Shown: positions 12,603-25,329, counted from the first letter of the stretch. The stretch: DNA of 64,000 bases from Antedon bifida (GCA_963402885.1 OY727095.1:20589001-20653000), one strand, 5' to 3'. Made by a program: numbers and translations. The notes: generated from the sequence alone by a model not told the origin.

Positions 12603-14120
12603 TTTGTTCTTCTTTCTTTCCCGGAATTTTGTTGCACGCATATCTGTCATCCTTGTCAACACAAGATTGTATAACTTTGTCATAAGATTGACCTGTAGCT
12701 GTAGATGTGCAGGAAACTTTGTTATATGACGTTAGAGTCGCGTAGCGCAAGTTACGCGCGATTTTATGAATTTCAATGATTGGTCATAGATTATAAACCA
12801 AAAGTCATTTTGTATTGACACTTGGTGAAAATTTAAGTCATATCAAGGGCAAACTTTCTATGGATTAAAAATGGCATGTTTCACAAGAAGTTACGCGCGC
12901 ACGCGCATTTAAAATTTCAAAATGCGCAAAATTAATTTCTAATCAACTTTCTACGCTGATCATGACATTTTGAGCATGTCAAAAATTCCCACGCGCGCGA
13001 AAAAATTTACGCGTAAGGTGCGCACGGAGCATGAAAATCATGTGTTTTTCTCTTGAATTATGATTTTACAGCCTTACCTAGTCATTTTAAAAAAGATTGA
13101 CATCATTTCAAATTAAAATGACGTCATACGAACACGTTGATTTAGACCATTTGCGCGCATTTTAGTTGAAAAAGTGACAAAATATTGTCAAAATTATGTC
13201 TATTTTGAATCTATTATAGCTCTTCAGGATCATCCATGACCCCCAATTTTTTTTATTTAATATGTAAGCAGATATGTTGTAGATATGAATTCATGCAGAA
13301 TCTTTACCCCTCGGATGTTATGACGTCATCGTATGGCCACACGAATGTAAAATATAGGATTTTTTAATCTTTCGTTATTGCTCATCACATTAAATAGAGC
13401 GCATCTCGCTTATACGTATTCCATTTCCTCCGATATTTTAATACTGTCTAGGTCAATCAACTATCTTTTGTATGAGTTAACAATATTTTAATTTTTATAA
13501 CGTCATCATGTCTAAAAATGTAAATAACGTGAGTAACTTAATTTCATCTTTACAGTAAATTTCAATCTGTTATAGCTCGTCAGAATAAAAAGTGATAATC
13601 ATGATTAAAACGTTTTCTGAAAGCTATTGGATTGTAGATACGAATTCATGTGAATATTTTACCAATCAGATGTCTTGACGACGTCATAAGGCCAGTTGAA
13701 TTCAAAAAGTCATATTTTCATCTCTTGCGTAAAAGTTCATTGAGTTTAAACGAGAGCGCATTTCACTTTTACGTGCCCAAAATTCTTAAAATTTGTATTA
13801 ATGTAATTAATTAGATAATTATCTTCTAAAATTGTTATTTTATATGTTAATTTGATGATGTCATCGTGTTAATAATTGGATTTAAAAGATGGGTCTCGTA
13901 ATTTCGTCTATGCTACACTGTATATAACATATACAGTGTATTCTGTAAATACTGTAATATGATGTATGCTACAAAATAGGTAAAATTCAGCACTGTAAAC
14001 ATATTTATTTCATGTCATAGGATGGCATAATAATTGTCGAGGTTCATATAGTTTAAAGTATGTGCGTGTTGCGTTTGCGCGGATAACCCGAACTCGTCAA
14101 AGTGACGAGTTCAAATCTAG
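12603..14120 (+). mobile_element. Helentron-like unit 7, subfamily C, 5' hairpin missing
   Basis: It starts in 'tttgttcttctttctttcccgg' and ends GCGGATAACC, hairpin, CTAG 14117-14120. It holds four of the ~177-bp spaced TGACGTCATC-like modules, two more than the later C copies. Confidence 0.7.
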
Positions 14121-15327
14121 TTGGTTATCCGCACTTGGCGGATAACCCCTTGTTATTGTCAGGATCTTTTTTTTCTTTTTTTTTCGATATTCTTCTTTCT
14201 TTCCACGAATTTTGTTCGCAGCGTATCTCTAATTCCAGCCAACATAAGATTCTATAACTTTGTCATAAGAATGACCTATAGCTGTAGATGTGCAAGAAAC
14301 TTTTTTTTTCGAATTTAGAGTCGCGCAGCGTAAGTTACGCGCGATTTTATGAATTTCAATGATTGATCATATAATAAAAACTAAAAGTCATTTTGTATTG
14401 AAACTTTGTGAAAATTTAAGTCATATCATGCGCAAACTTTCTGTGGATTAAAAATTGCATGTTTCACAAAAAGTAACGCGCGCACGCGCGTTTAAAATTT
14501 CAAAATGCGAAAAATCAATTTCTAATCAACTTTCTTCGCGTTTCATGTCATTTTGAGCATTTCAAAAATTCCCAAGTGTGCGCATTTTTTTTACGCGTGC
14601 GTGCGCACGTAGCGCAAAAACATCTTTTTTTTGCTTGATTTTTGTTTTTTCAGTCTTTTTTAGTAAATTTACAAATTTTCAATCAATTTCGACTTAAAAT
14701 CACGTCACACGAGCACGTAGAATTGGATAATTTGCGCGCGTTTTTGATGAAAAACTTCAAAAATTCGTCAAAATTAGACCATTTTTTAAACTGTCATAAA
14801 TTCTAAACTACGTGGTGAACTTTTTTTAAATTACATATTCTGGTAGTAGATGAGTTGTATTTCTCGAATCATGCATTGATATGGCTAACCGGACATTGTG
14901 ACGTCATCGTATGGCCACCCGAATATAAAATATAGGATTTTTTTCTCTTTCGTCAGAGCTCTTCAAATTTAATAGAGCGCATCTCTACTTATCTATATTC
15001 CATTTCCCTCAATTTTTTTATTTTGTCTAGGTCAATCAATTATCTTTCGCATGATTTACAATTTTTAAAATTGTTATGACGTCATCATGTTCAAAAGCGT
15101 CAATAACTTTGGTCACTTCTTTTCACCTATTCTGCACTGTATGTAGTACGTATACAGTATATAGTGTATACCGTATATACTCAGACGTGACGCAAAATAG
15201 AGGGCGCACTAACATTTTTTCAATGGCATAATCGTTTTTCTGCGCGCAATATTCTAACGTATGACGTGCACTTGGCTTTTGCGCTGCGGATAACCTAACT
15301 CGTCCGTAGTGACGAGTTCAAATCTAG
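14121..15327 (+). mobile_element. Helentron-like unit 8, subfamily C, complete
   Basis: Starts TTGGTTATCCGC (hairpin with GCGGATAACC, 5-nt loop ACTTG) and then a T-rich tract. Ends GCGGATAACC, hairpin AACTCGTC/GACGAGTT, CTAG 15324-15327. About 1.2 kb with two TGACGTCATC modules. Confidence 0.78.
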
Positions 15328-16158
15328 TTGGTTATCCGCACTTGGCGGATAACCCCTTGTTATTGTCAGGATCTTTTTTTTTTTTTTTTTTTTTTTTTTT
15401 CTATGTTCTTCTTTCTTTCCACGAATTTTGTTGGTCGCATATCTCTAATTCTGGCCAACATAAGATTGTATAACTTTGTCATAAGATTGACCTATAGCTG
15501 TAGATGTGCAGCCAAGCTTTTCGACGATTTCGGAATTGCGCAGCGTAAGTTACGCGCGATTTTATGAATTTCAATGATTGATCATAGAATAAAAACCAAA
15601 AGTGATTTTGTATTGAAACTTGGTGAAAATTTAAGTCATATCAAGCGCAAACTTTCTATGGATTAAAAATGGCAGCTTGCGCAAAAAGTTACGCGCGCAC
15701 GCGCATTTAAAATTTCAAAATGCGAAAAATCAACTTCTAATCAATTTTCTACGCGTTTCATGTCATTTTGAGCATTTCAAAAATTCCCACGCATGCGCAT
15801 TTTTTTACGCGCACGTGCGCACGTAGCGCAAAAACATTATTTTTTTGCTTGACTTTTGTTTTTCCTGTCTTTTTTAGTAAATTTACCAACTTTCAAACAA
15901 TTTCGACTTAAAATCACGTCACACGAGCACGTAGAATTGAAAAATTTGCGAGCGTTTTTGATGAAAAAGTTAAAAACTTCGTAAAAATTATGCCTTTTTT
16001 TAAAAAGTCATAGATTCTAAACTACGTTGTGAACTTTTTTAAAATTTCAGATTTTGGAAGTAGATGAGTTGTAGATATCGAATCATGCATGAATATGACT
16101 AACCGGCGTTTGCGCTGCGGATAACCTAACTCGTACGTAGTGACGAGTTCAAATCTAG
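15328..16158 (+). mobile_element. Helentron-like unit 9, subfamily C, internally deleted
   Basis: Both termini are present (5' TTGGTTATCCGC; CTAG 16155-16158). The body jumps from 'gactaaccgg' directly to 'cgtttgcgctgcgg' at about 16105, losing roughly 380 bp that includes both TGACGTCATC modules. Confidence 0.78.
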
Positions 16159-17380
16159 TTGGTTATCCGCACTTGGCGGATAACCCCTTGTTATTGTCAG
16201 GATCTTTTTTTTTTTTCTTTTTTTTCTCTTTTTTTTTCTATTTTCTTCTTTCTTTCCACGAATTTTGTTGCAGGCATATCTCTAATTATGGCCAACATAA
16301 GATTGTGTAACTTTGTCATAATATTGACCTGTAGCGGTAGATGTGCAGGACGTTTAGTTTTTTGACTTTAGAGTCGCGCAACGTGACTTACGCGCCATTT
16401 TATGAATTTCAATGATTGATAATAGATTAAAAACTAGAAGTCATTTTGTTTTGAAACTTAGTGAAAATTTAAGTCATATCAAGCGCAAACTTTCTATGGA
16501 TTAAAAATGGCATGTTTCACAGAAAGTTACGCGCGCACGCGCGTTTAAAATTTCAAATTGAGAAAAATCCATTTCTAATCAACTTTCTACGCGTTTCATG
16601 TCATTTTGAGCATTTCAAAAATTCCCACGCGTGCGCAATATTTTTACGCGCGCGTGCGCACATAGGGCAAAAACATGTTTTTTTGCTTGATTTTGGTTTT
16701 TTCAGCCTTTTCTAGTAATTTTACCAACTTTCAAACAATTTCGACTTAAAATCACGTCATACGAGCACGTAGAATTGAACAATTTGCGCGCGTTTTTGAT
16801 AAACAATTTCTAAAATTTGTCAAAATTATACCTTTTTTTAAACAGTCATAAATTCTAAACTACATGGTCAATTTTATTTTTTTTTACATATTCTGAAAGT
16901 AGATGAGTTGTAGATATAGAATCATGCATCCATTTGGCTAACCGGACATTGTGACGTCATCGTATGGCCACTCGAATATAAAATATAGGATTTTTGTCTC
17001 TTTCGTCATAGCTCATCACATTTAATAGAGCGCATCTCTACTTATCCATATTCCATTTTCCTCAATTTTGTAATATTGTCTAGGTCAATCAATTATCTTT
17101 TAGATGATTTACCATTTTTAAAATTGTGATGACGTCATCATGTTCAAAAGCGTCAATAACTTTGGTCACTTATTTTCACCTTTTCTGCACTGTATGTAGT
17201 ACGTATACAGTATATAGTGTATACCGTATATACTCAGACGTGACGCAAAATAGAGGGCGCACTAACATTTTTTCAATGGCATAATCGTTTTTCTGCGCGC
17301 AATATTCTAACGTATGACGTGCGCGTGGTTTTTGCGCTGCGGATAACCTAACTCGTCCGTAGTGACGAGTTCAAATCTAG
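16159..17380 (+). mobile_element. Helentron-like unit 10, subfamily C, complete
   Basis: 5' TTGGTTATCCGC hairpin, mixed T/C tract, two TGACGTCATC modules, 3' GCGGATAACC, hairpin, CTAG 17377-17380. Confidence 0.78.
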
Positions 17381-18645
17381 TTGGTTATCCGCACTTGGCG
17401 GATAACCCCTTGTTATTGTCAGGATCTTTTTGGTTATCCGCACTTGGCGGATAACCCCTTGTTATTGTCAGGATCTTTTTTTTTTTTTTTTTTTTTCTTT
17501 TTTTTTTTTTTTTTCTATATTCTTCTTTCTTTCCACGAATTTTGTTGCACGCATATCTCTAATTCTGGCCAACATTAGATTGTATAACTTTGTCATAAGA
17601 TTGACCTGTAGCTGTAAATGTGCAAGAAACTTTGTTTTATGAATTTCGAGTCGCGCAGCGCAAGTTACGCGCGATTTTATGAATTTCAATGATTGATCAT
17701 AGATTAAAAACCAAAAGTCATTTTGTATTGAAACTTTGTGAAAATTTAAGTCATACCATGCGCAAACTTTCTATGGATTAAAAATGGCATGTTTCACAGA
17801 AAGTTACGCGCGCACGCGCGTTTAAAATTTCAAAATGCGAAAAATCAATTTCTAATCAACTTTCTACGCGTTTCATGTCATTTTGAGCATTTCAAAAATT
17901 CAGACGCGTGCGCAATTTTTTACGCGCGCGTGCGAACGTAGCGCAACATCATTTTTTTTTTGCTTGATTTTTGTTTTTTCAACCTTTTCTAGTAATTTTA
18001 CCAACTTTCAAACAATTTTGACTTAAAATCACGTCATACGAGCACGTTAAATTGAACAATTTTTCGCGCGTTTTTGATGAAAAAGTTCAAAAATTTGTCA
18101 AATTATGCCTTTTTTTAAAATGTCATAGATTTCAAACTACGTGGTGACATTTTTTAAAATTACAGATTCTGGAAGTTGATGAGTTGTAGATATCAAATCA
18201 TGAATCAATATGGCTAACCGGACATTGTGACGTCATCGTATGGCCACTTGAATATAAAATATATGATTTTTGTATCTTTCGTCATAGCTTATCACATTTA
18301 ATAGAGCGCATCTCCACTTATCCGTATTCCATTTCCCCATTTTTTTTTATATTGTCTAGGTCAATCAATTACCATTCGCATGATTCACCATTTTTAAAAT
18401 TGTGATGACGTCATCATGTTCAAAAGCGTAAATAACTTTGATCACTTATTTTTACCTATACGGCACAGTATGTAGTATGTATACAGTATGTATACTGTAT
18501 ATACTTAGACGTGACACAAAATAGAGAGCACACTGAAATTGTTTTAATGGCATAATCGTTTTTCTGTTTGCAATATTCTAACGTATGACGTGGCCTTTGC
18601 GCTGCGGATAACCTAACTCGTCCGTAGTGACGAGTTCAAATCTAG
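17381..18645 (+). mobile_element. Helentron-like unit 11, subfamily C, with duplicated 5' terminus
   Basis: The 5' end of about 49 bp (TTGGTTATCCGC to 'caggatcttttt') occurs twice in a row, starting at 17381 and 17430. The second is followed by a long poly-T and a normal body. CTAG is at 18642-18645. Confidence 0.78.
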
Positions 18646-19818
18646 TTTTTTTTTATTTTTTTTCTCTTTTTTTTTCTATTTTCTTCTTTCTTTCCACGAA
18701 TTTTGTTGCACGCATATCTCTAGTTATGGCCAACATAAGATTGTGTAACTTTGTCATAATATTGACCTGTAGCGGTAGATGTGCAGGACGTTTAGTTTTT
18801 TGACTTTAGAGTCGCGCAACGTGACTTACGCGCCATTTTATGAATTTCAATGATTGATCATAGATTAAAAACCAAAAGTCATTTTGTATTGAAACTTGAT
18901 GAAAATTTAAGTCATATCAAGCGCAAACTTTCTATGGAGTAAAAATGGCAGGTTGCGCAGAAAGTTACGCGCGCACGCGCGTGTAAAATTTTAAATTGCG
19001 AAAAATCCATTTCTAATCAACTTTCTACGCGTTTCATGTTATTTTGAGCATTTCAAAAATTCCCACGCGTGCGCAATATTTTTACGCGCGCGTGCGCACA
19101 TAGCGCAAAAACATGTTTTTTTTGCTTGATTTTTGTTTTTTCAGCCTTTTCTAGTCATTTTACCAACTTTCAAACAATTTTGACTTAAAATCACGTCACA
19201 CGAGCACGTAGAATTGGATAATTTGCGCGCGTTTTTGATGAAAAACTTCAAAAATTCGTCAAAATTAAACCTTTTTTTAAACTGTCATAAATTCTAAACT
19301 ACGTGGTGAACTTTTTTTAAATTACATATTCTGGAAGTAGATGAGTTGTATTTCTCGAATCATGCATTGATATGGCTAACCGGACATTGTGACGTCATCG
19401 TATGGCCACCCGAATATAAAATATAGGATTTTTTTCTCTTTCGTCAGAGCTCTTCAAATTTAATAGAGCGCATCTCTACTTATCCATATTCCATTTCCCT
19501 CAATTTTTTTATTTTGTCTAGGTCAATCAATTATCTTTCGCATGATTTACAATTTTTAAAATTGTTATGACGTCATCATGTTCAAAAGCGTCAATAACTT
19601 TGGTCACTTCTTTTCACCTTATCTGCACTGTATGTAGTACGTATAAAGTATATAGTGTATACCGTATATACTCAGACGTGACGCAAAATAAAGGGCGCAC
19701 TAACATTTTTTCAATTGCATAATCGTTTTTCTGCGCGCAATATTCTAACGTATGACGTGCGCGTGGTTTTTGCGCTGCGGATAACCTAACTCGTCCGTAG
19801 TGACGAGTTCAAATCTAG
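18646..19818 (+). mobile_element. Helentron-like unit 12, subfamily C, 5' hairpin missing
   Basis: The preceding CTAG is followed directly by the T-rich tract 'tttttttttattttttttctc' and then a C body. Ends CTAG 19815-19818. Confidence 0.72.
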
Positions 19819-21026
19819 TTGGTTATCCGCACTTGGCGGATAACCCCTTGTTATTGTCAGGATCTTTTTTTTCTTTTTCTTCTATTTTCTTCTTTCTTTC
19901 CACGATTTTTGTTCGCAGCGTATCTCTAATTCTGGCCAACATATGATTGTATAACTTTGTCAAAAGATTGCCCTGTGGCTGTAGATGTGCAAGAAACTTT
20001 TTTTTTCGAGATTCGTGTCGCGCAGCGTAAGTTACGCGCGATTTTATGAATTTCAATGATTGATCATAGAATAAAAACTAAAAGTCATTTTGTATTGAAA
20101 CTTGGTGAAAATTTAAGTCATATTATGCGCAAACTTTCTGTGGATTAAAAATGGCATGTTTCAAAAAAAGTTACGCGCGCACGCGCGTTTAAAATTTCAA
20201 ATTGCGAAAAATTCATTTCTAATCAACTTTCTACGCGTTTCATGTCATTTTGAGCATTTAAAAAATTCTCACGCGTGCGCATTTTTTTACGCGCACGTGC
20301 GCATGTAGGGCAAAAACATGTTTTTTTTGCTTGATTTTTTGTTTTTTCAGCCTTTTCTAGTAATTTTACCAACTTTAAAAACAATTTCGACTTAAAATCA
20401 CGTCATACGAGCACGTAGAATTGAACAAATTTCGCGCGTTTTTGATAAACAATTTCAAAAATTTGTCAAAATTATACCTTTTTTTAAACAGTCATAGATT
20501 CTAAACTACATGGTCAATTTTATTTTTTTTTACATATTCTGAAAGTAGATGAGTTATAGATATAGAATCATGCATCCATTTGGCTAACCGGACATTGTGA
20601 CGTCATCGTATGGCCACTCCAATATCAAATAAAGGATTTTTTTCTCTTTCGTCATAGCTCATCACATTTAATAGAGCGCATCTCTACTTATCCATATTCC
20701 ATTTTCCTCAATTTTGTAATATTGTCTAGGTCAATCAATTATCTTTTACATGATTTACCATTTTTAAAATTGTGATGACGTCATCATGTTCAAAAGCGTC
20801 AATAACTTTGGTCACTTATTTTCACCTATTCTGCACTGTATGTAGTACGTATACAGTATATAGTGTATACCGTATATACTTAGACGTGAAGCAAAATAGA
20901 GGGCGCACTAACACTTTTTCAATGGCATAATCGTTTTTCTGTGCGCAATATTCTAACTTATGTCGTGCGCGTGGCTTTTGCGCTGCGGATAACCTAACTC
21001 GTCCGTAGTGACGAGTTCAAATCTAG
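19819..21026 (+). mobile_element. Helentron-like unit 13, subfamily C, complete
   Basis: 5' TTGGTTATCCGC hairpin, 3' GCGGATAACC, hairpin and CTAG 21023-21026. It is followed by 6 bp (21027-21032) before the next unit. The same 'tatttat' also follows unit 15. Confidence 0.78.
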
Positions 21027-21032
21027 TATTTA

Positions 21033-21578
21033 TTGGTTATCCGCACTTGGCGGATAACCCCTTGTTATTGTCAGGATCTTTTTTTTTTTTTTTTTTTTTC
21101 TTTATTCTTCTTTCTTTCCCGGAATTTTGTTCGCAGCGTATCTCTAATACTTGTCAACATAAGATTATATAACTTTGTCAGAAGATTGACCTCTAACTGT
21201 AGATGTGCAAGAAACTTTGTTTTATGATTTTAGAGTTGCGCAACGTGACTTACGCGCGATTTTATGAATTTCGATGATTGATGATAGATAAAAAACCAAA
21301 TATAATTTTTTATTGAAACTTGGTGAAAATCTAAGTTATATCAAGCGCAAACTTTCTATGGATTAAAAATGGCATGTTTTACAGAAAGTTACGCGCGCAC
21401 GCGCGTTTAAAATTTTAAAATGCGTAAAATCAATTTCTAATCAACTTTCTACGCGTTTTATGTCATTTTGAGCATTTCAAAAATTCCCACGCTCGCGCGC
21501 ATTTTTGCGCGCGCGGTGCGCACGTAGCACTAAAATTATTTTTTTATGCGTGATTTATGTTTTTCCAGCCTTTTCTAG
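21033..21578 (+). mobile_element. Helentron-like unit 14, truncated at an internal CTAG
   Basis: It starts TTGGTTATCCGC but ends after only 546 bp, at the CTAG of the internal sequence 'cagccttttctagtaatttt' shared by all bodies. The next unit's TTGGTTATCC follows at once. The normal hairpin is absent. Confidence 0.75.
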
Positions 21579-22793
21579 TTGGTTATCCGCACTTGGCGGA
21601 TAACCCCTTGTTATTGTCAGGATCTTTTTTTTTTTTTTTTTTTTTTTTTTCTATGTTCTTCTTTCTTTCCACGAATTTTGTTGCACGCATATCTCTAATT
21701 CTGGCCTACATAAGATTGTATAACTTTGTCATAAGATTGACCTATAGCTGTAGATGTGCAGCCAAGCTTTTCGACGATTTCGGAGTTGCGCAGCGTAAGT
21801 TACGCACGATTTTATGAATTTCAATGATTGATCATAGATTAAAAACCAAAAGTCATTTTGTATTGAAACTTGGTGAAAATTTAAGTCATATCAAGCGCAA
21901 ACTTTCTATGGATTAAAAATGGCAGGTTGCGCAGAAAGTTACGCGCGCACGCGCGTTTAAAATTTCAAATTGCGAAAAATCCATTTCTAATCAACTTTCT
22001 ACGCGTTTCATGTCATTTTGAGCATTACAAAAATTCCCACGCGTGCGCAATATTTTTACGCGCGCGTGCGCACGTAGGGCAAAAACATGTTTTTTTTGCT
22101 TGATTTTTGTTTTTTCAGCCTTTTCTAGTAATTTTACCAACTTTCAAACAATTTCGACTTAAAATCACGTCATACGAGCACGTAGAATTGAACAATTTGC
22201 GCGCGTTTTTGATAAACAATTTCAAAAATTTGTCAAAATTATACCTTTTTTTAAACAGTCATAGATTATAAACTACATGGTCAATTTTATTTTTTTTTAC
22301 ATATTCTGAAAGTAGATGAGTTGTAGATGTAGAATCATGCATCCATTTGGCTAACCGGACATTGTGACGTTATCGTATGGCCACTCCAATATCAAATATA
22401 GGATTTTTGTCTCTTTCGTCATAGCTCATCACATTTAATAGAGCGCATCTCTACTTATCCATATTCCATTTTCCTCAATTTTGTAATATTGTCTAGGTCA
22501 ATCAATTATCTTTTACATGATTTACCATTTTTAAAATTGTGATGACGTCATCATGTTCAAAAGCGTCAATAACTTTGGTAACTTATTTTCACCTATTCTG
22601 CACTGTATGTAGTACGTATACAGTATATAGTGTATACCGTATATACTCAGACGTGAAGCAAAATAGAGGGCACACTTACACTTTTTCAATGGCATAATCG
22701 TTTTTCTGTGCGCAATATTCTAACTTATGTCGTGCGCGTGGCTTTTGCGCTGCGGATAACCTAACTCGTCCGTAGTGACGAGTTCAAATCTAG
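21579..22793 (+). mobile_element. Helentron-like unit 15, subfamily C, complete
   Basis: 5' TTGGTTATCCGC hairpin, two TGACGTCATC-like modules (one TGACGTTATC), 3' GCGGATAACC, hairpin, CTAG 22790-22793. Confidence 0.78.
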
Positions 22794-25329
22794 TATTTAT
22801 TTCTTTCTTTCCACCCTTCTCCCCCATTTTTTTGTACGCAGCGTATCTCTAATTCTGGCCAATATAAGATTGTATAACTTTGTCATAAGATTGACCTATA
22901 GCTGTAGATGTGCAGCCAAGCTTTTGGACGATTTTGGAGTTGCGCAGCGTAAGCTACGCTCGATTTTATGAATTTCAATGATTGATCATATATTGAAAAC
23001 CAAAAGTTATTTTTTATTTAAACTTCGTGAAAATTTAAGTTATACTAAGGGTAAACTTTCTATAAATTAAAAATGGCATGTTTCACAGAAAGTTACGCGC
23101 GCACGCGCGTTTAAAATTTCAAAATGCGAAAATTCAATTTCTAATCAACTTTCTACGCGTTTCAGGTCATTTTAAGCATTTCAAAAATTCCCACGCTTCC
23201 GCAATTTTTTTACGCGCGCGTGCGCACGTAGCTCAAAAACATCATTTTTTTGCTTGATTTTTGTTTTTTCAGCCTTTTCTAGTAAATTTACCAATTTTCT
23301 ATCAATTTCAACTTAATATCACGTCATACGAGCACGTAGAATTGAACAATTTGCGCGCGTTTTTGATGAAAAAGTTCAAAAATTTGTCCAAAATATGCCT
23401 TTTTTTAAACAGTCTTAGAATTTAAACTACGTGGTGAACTTTTTTATAATTACATATTCTTGTAGTAGATGAGTTGTAGATATTGAATCATGCATCAATA
23501 TGGCTAACCGGACATTGTGACGTCATCGTATGGCCACTCGAATATAAAATATAGGATTTTTGTCTCTTTTGTCATAGCGCATCACATTTAGTAGAGCTCA
23601 TCTCTACTTATCCGTATTCTATTTCCTCTTATTTTTATATAATGTCTAGGTCAATCAATTATCTTTCGCATGGTTTATCATTTTTAAATTTGTGATGACG
23701 TCATCATGTTCAAAAGCGTCAATAACTTTGGTCACTTATTTTCACCTATTCTGAACTGTATATAGTACGTATAAAGATTATACTGTATATACAGTAACGG
23801 CATTTGGTATAGCCCAAATCCTTTATTTCCTACCTACTGCTATAATGTAGCAGGCCAAATAAGACTAAGTACTGATTGGCTATTTGTGATAAACAATTTA
23901 TCCAGGGACCTATACTGCCCCGTCATGAAAGAACGACTCAACTGCATAAACCAAAGTTTTGAGATAATCAACAAAACGTGTTATTGTTTTAGCCTTTCTT
24001 ATGTGTAGATAATATTATTTTGATTTTCACACCTTTTAGTAGTACATATAAGTATTCTTTATTGTGTAGAAAGTTTTATTAAATTTACTGACTCTAATTT
24101 TAGATATGTCAGTTTTACTGTTTTTTCATAACATTCTTGGTCAATATACACAAGAAAATCACGAAAGACTGACTCAACTGCATTTGTCATGAAAGAATCA
24201 ACTCAACTACAAAATGTATTTTCAAGAAAGTACTAATTTAGCGTAAAAATATATAAAAAACATTTTATATTATTTAATAATTTGATAATAAGACTTTAGT
24301 TCATATAATACTTAGTTATATAGTGATTTTTTAAATGATTTATGTTCCTAGGCCAATTTTGTCTACGTCATATAAGGCACCCAAAGCCCATTGTCTGCCT
24401 GTGCGTTTTTTGGCTTGGTATAAGCTAAGCCTAAGAATAATTGGGGTTTTTGCTTATAAAGAATGAATTTATATGTGATATTATTTCATTAGAGGAAAAT
24501 GAAGAAGAATATATGTTATTCAAAATAATGACACCTTTTAAGGCATGATATTTAATTCATTCATTTTTTAAATAATTTTTGTCTGGACACTACCGTCGTT
24601 ATATTGCTGCAATCAAATTTCCCACTTTTCTGTATATATTTAGTGTGTACATATATTTGTATCTAAAAATAAGTTTAAAATATTGTTTTTCATGTTTCTT
24701 GTATTTTTAATTTTTAGTTTTAAGTAATAATTTAAGAGGGAGAATATTCAATAATAGCATAATGGTGTTCACATACAGTAGTCTCTCCGGGGTATTTAAT
24801 TCTGAATATTCGAGAAATATAATTAATACTCTAATATTAACTAAACAAGTTTAAGTAAGTATTGAATAAAATAATGATTGACAATTATTAGTAGGGCAGT
24901 ACCAAATTATTTAATGTTTAAAATAACAACATTTGAGTACACAGCTTGCTGTGCAGTAAACACCATTGTTGTGCACTTGAATGGGTTTCCTATGATATAA
25001 TAGGTGTTAATATGTCAATTGAGTGAGTCTTTCATGACATTTGCAGTTGAGTTAGTCTTTGATGACAATAGTAACACACACTTGCAATTGAGTGGTATTT
25101 TGAATTTTTAATTTCATATTTCTAGTCAAAATTTTGAATATCTGAATATACCACAAGGTGTATTATTCCCTAAATAGCCCAAAAAGCTAAAAAAGTGATT
25201 TTTGAAAAATGTGTCAGTTGAGTCGTTCTTTCATGACAGGGCAGTATAGTATAGTATAGTAGTCATAATAATCTTGGCTTTTTGGCTGCGGATAACCTAA
25301 CTCGTCCGTAGTGACGAGTTCAAATCTAG
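22794..25329 (+). mobile_element. Helentron-like unit 16, last in array, interrupted by other DNA
   Basis: It starts without a 5' hairpin ('tatttatttctttctttccac'). The C-type body runs to about 23,800 and the 3' end (GGCTGCGGATAACC, hairpin, CTAG 25326-25329) reappears at about 25,285. In between lies about 1.48 kb of unrelated DNA that includes a 1,330-bp element with terminal inverted repeats. About 115 bp of the usual pre-terminal segment is missing. Confidence 0.7.
23915..25244. mobile_element. Non-autonomous DNA transposon, 1,330 bp, with terminal and subterminal inverted repeats
   Basis: The left end starts CTGCCC and the right end is GGGCAG. The inverted repeats run about 30 bp with one mismatch and include GTCATGAAAGAACGACTC. 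The element is flanked by TATA on both sides (TA or TATA duplication). Degenerate inverted copies of the motif 'catgaaagaa..actcaact' recur inside at about 24,160-24,210 and 25,015-25,070, placed symmetrically as transposase-binding subterminal repeats would be. There is no coding ORF. The superfamily is not assigned; the target and size would fit a Tc1/mariner-like relic. Confidence 0.75.

Larger units (their letters stand above)
1..25329 (+). repeat. Tandem array of 16 Helitron/Helentron-like (HINE) non-autonomous units
   Basis: Head-to-tail units of roughly 0.5-3.7 kb. All but one end in a hairpin (stem AACTCGTCA or AATTCGTCA with loop AAG; later copies AACTCGTC/GACGAGTT around CGTA), then 4-6 nt, then CTAG followed by T. 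This is the Helitron-type 3' end (hairpin plus CTRR, host T). Full units start with TT plus a 5' hairpin whose arm recurs inverted just upstream of the 3' hairpin. Three subfamilies differ in that arm: A = TAGGTGATCAT, B = GGTTTTCCGC, C = GGTTATCCGC. Such asymmetric terminal inverted repeats are known from Helentron/Helitron2 and HINE elements. No Rep/helicase ORF is present, so all units are non-autonomous. The short ORFs inside them are translations of the 5' end plus poly-T. The superfamily name is inference from termini. Confidence 0.8.

Noticed and set aside
14121..21817. Recurrent small ORFs starting MVIRTWRITPCYCQDLFFF
   Set aside because: They use a TTG start, translate the Helentron 5' hairpin and run into poly-T (poly-Phe). 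No conservation of a protein, only of the DNA terminus.
1..25329. CRISPR-like or centromeric satellite interpretation of the repeats
   Set aside because: Units are over 1 kb, with Helitron-type termini, nested insertions and heterogeneous length. This is eukaryotic DNA, and the boundaries at CTAG|T fit transposition better than simple satellite expansion.
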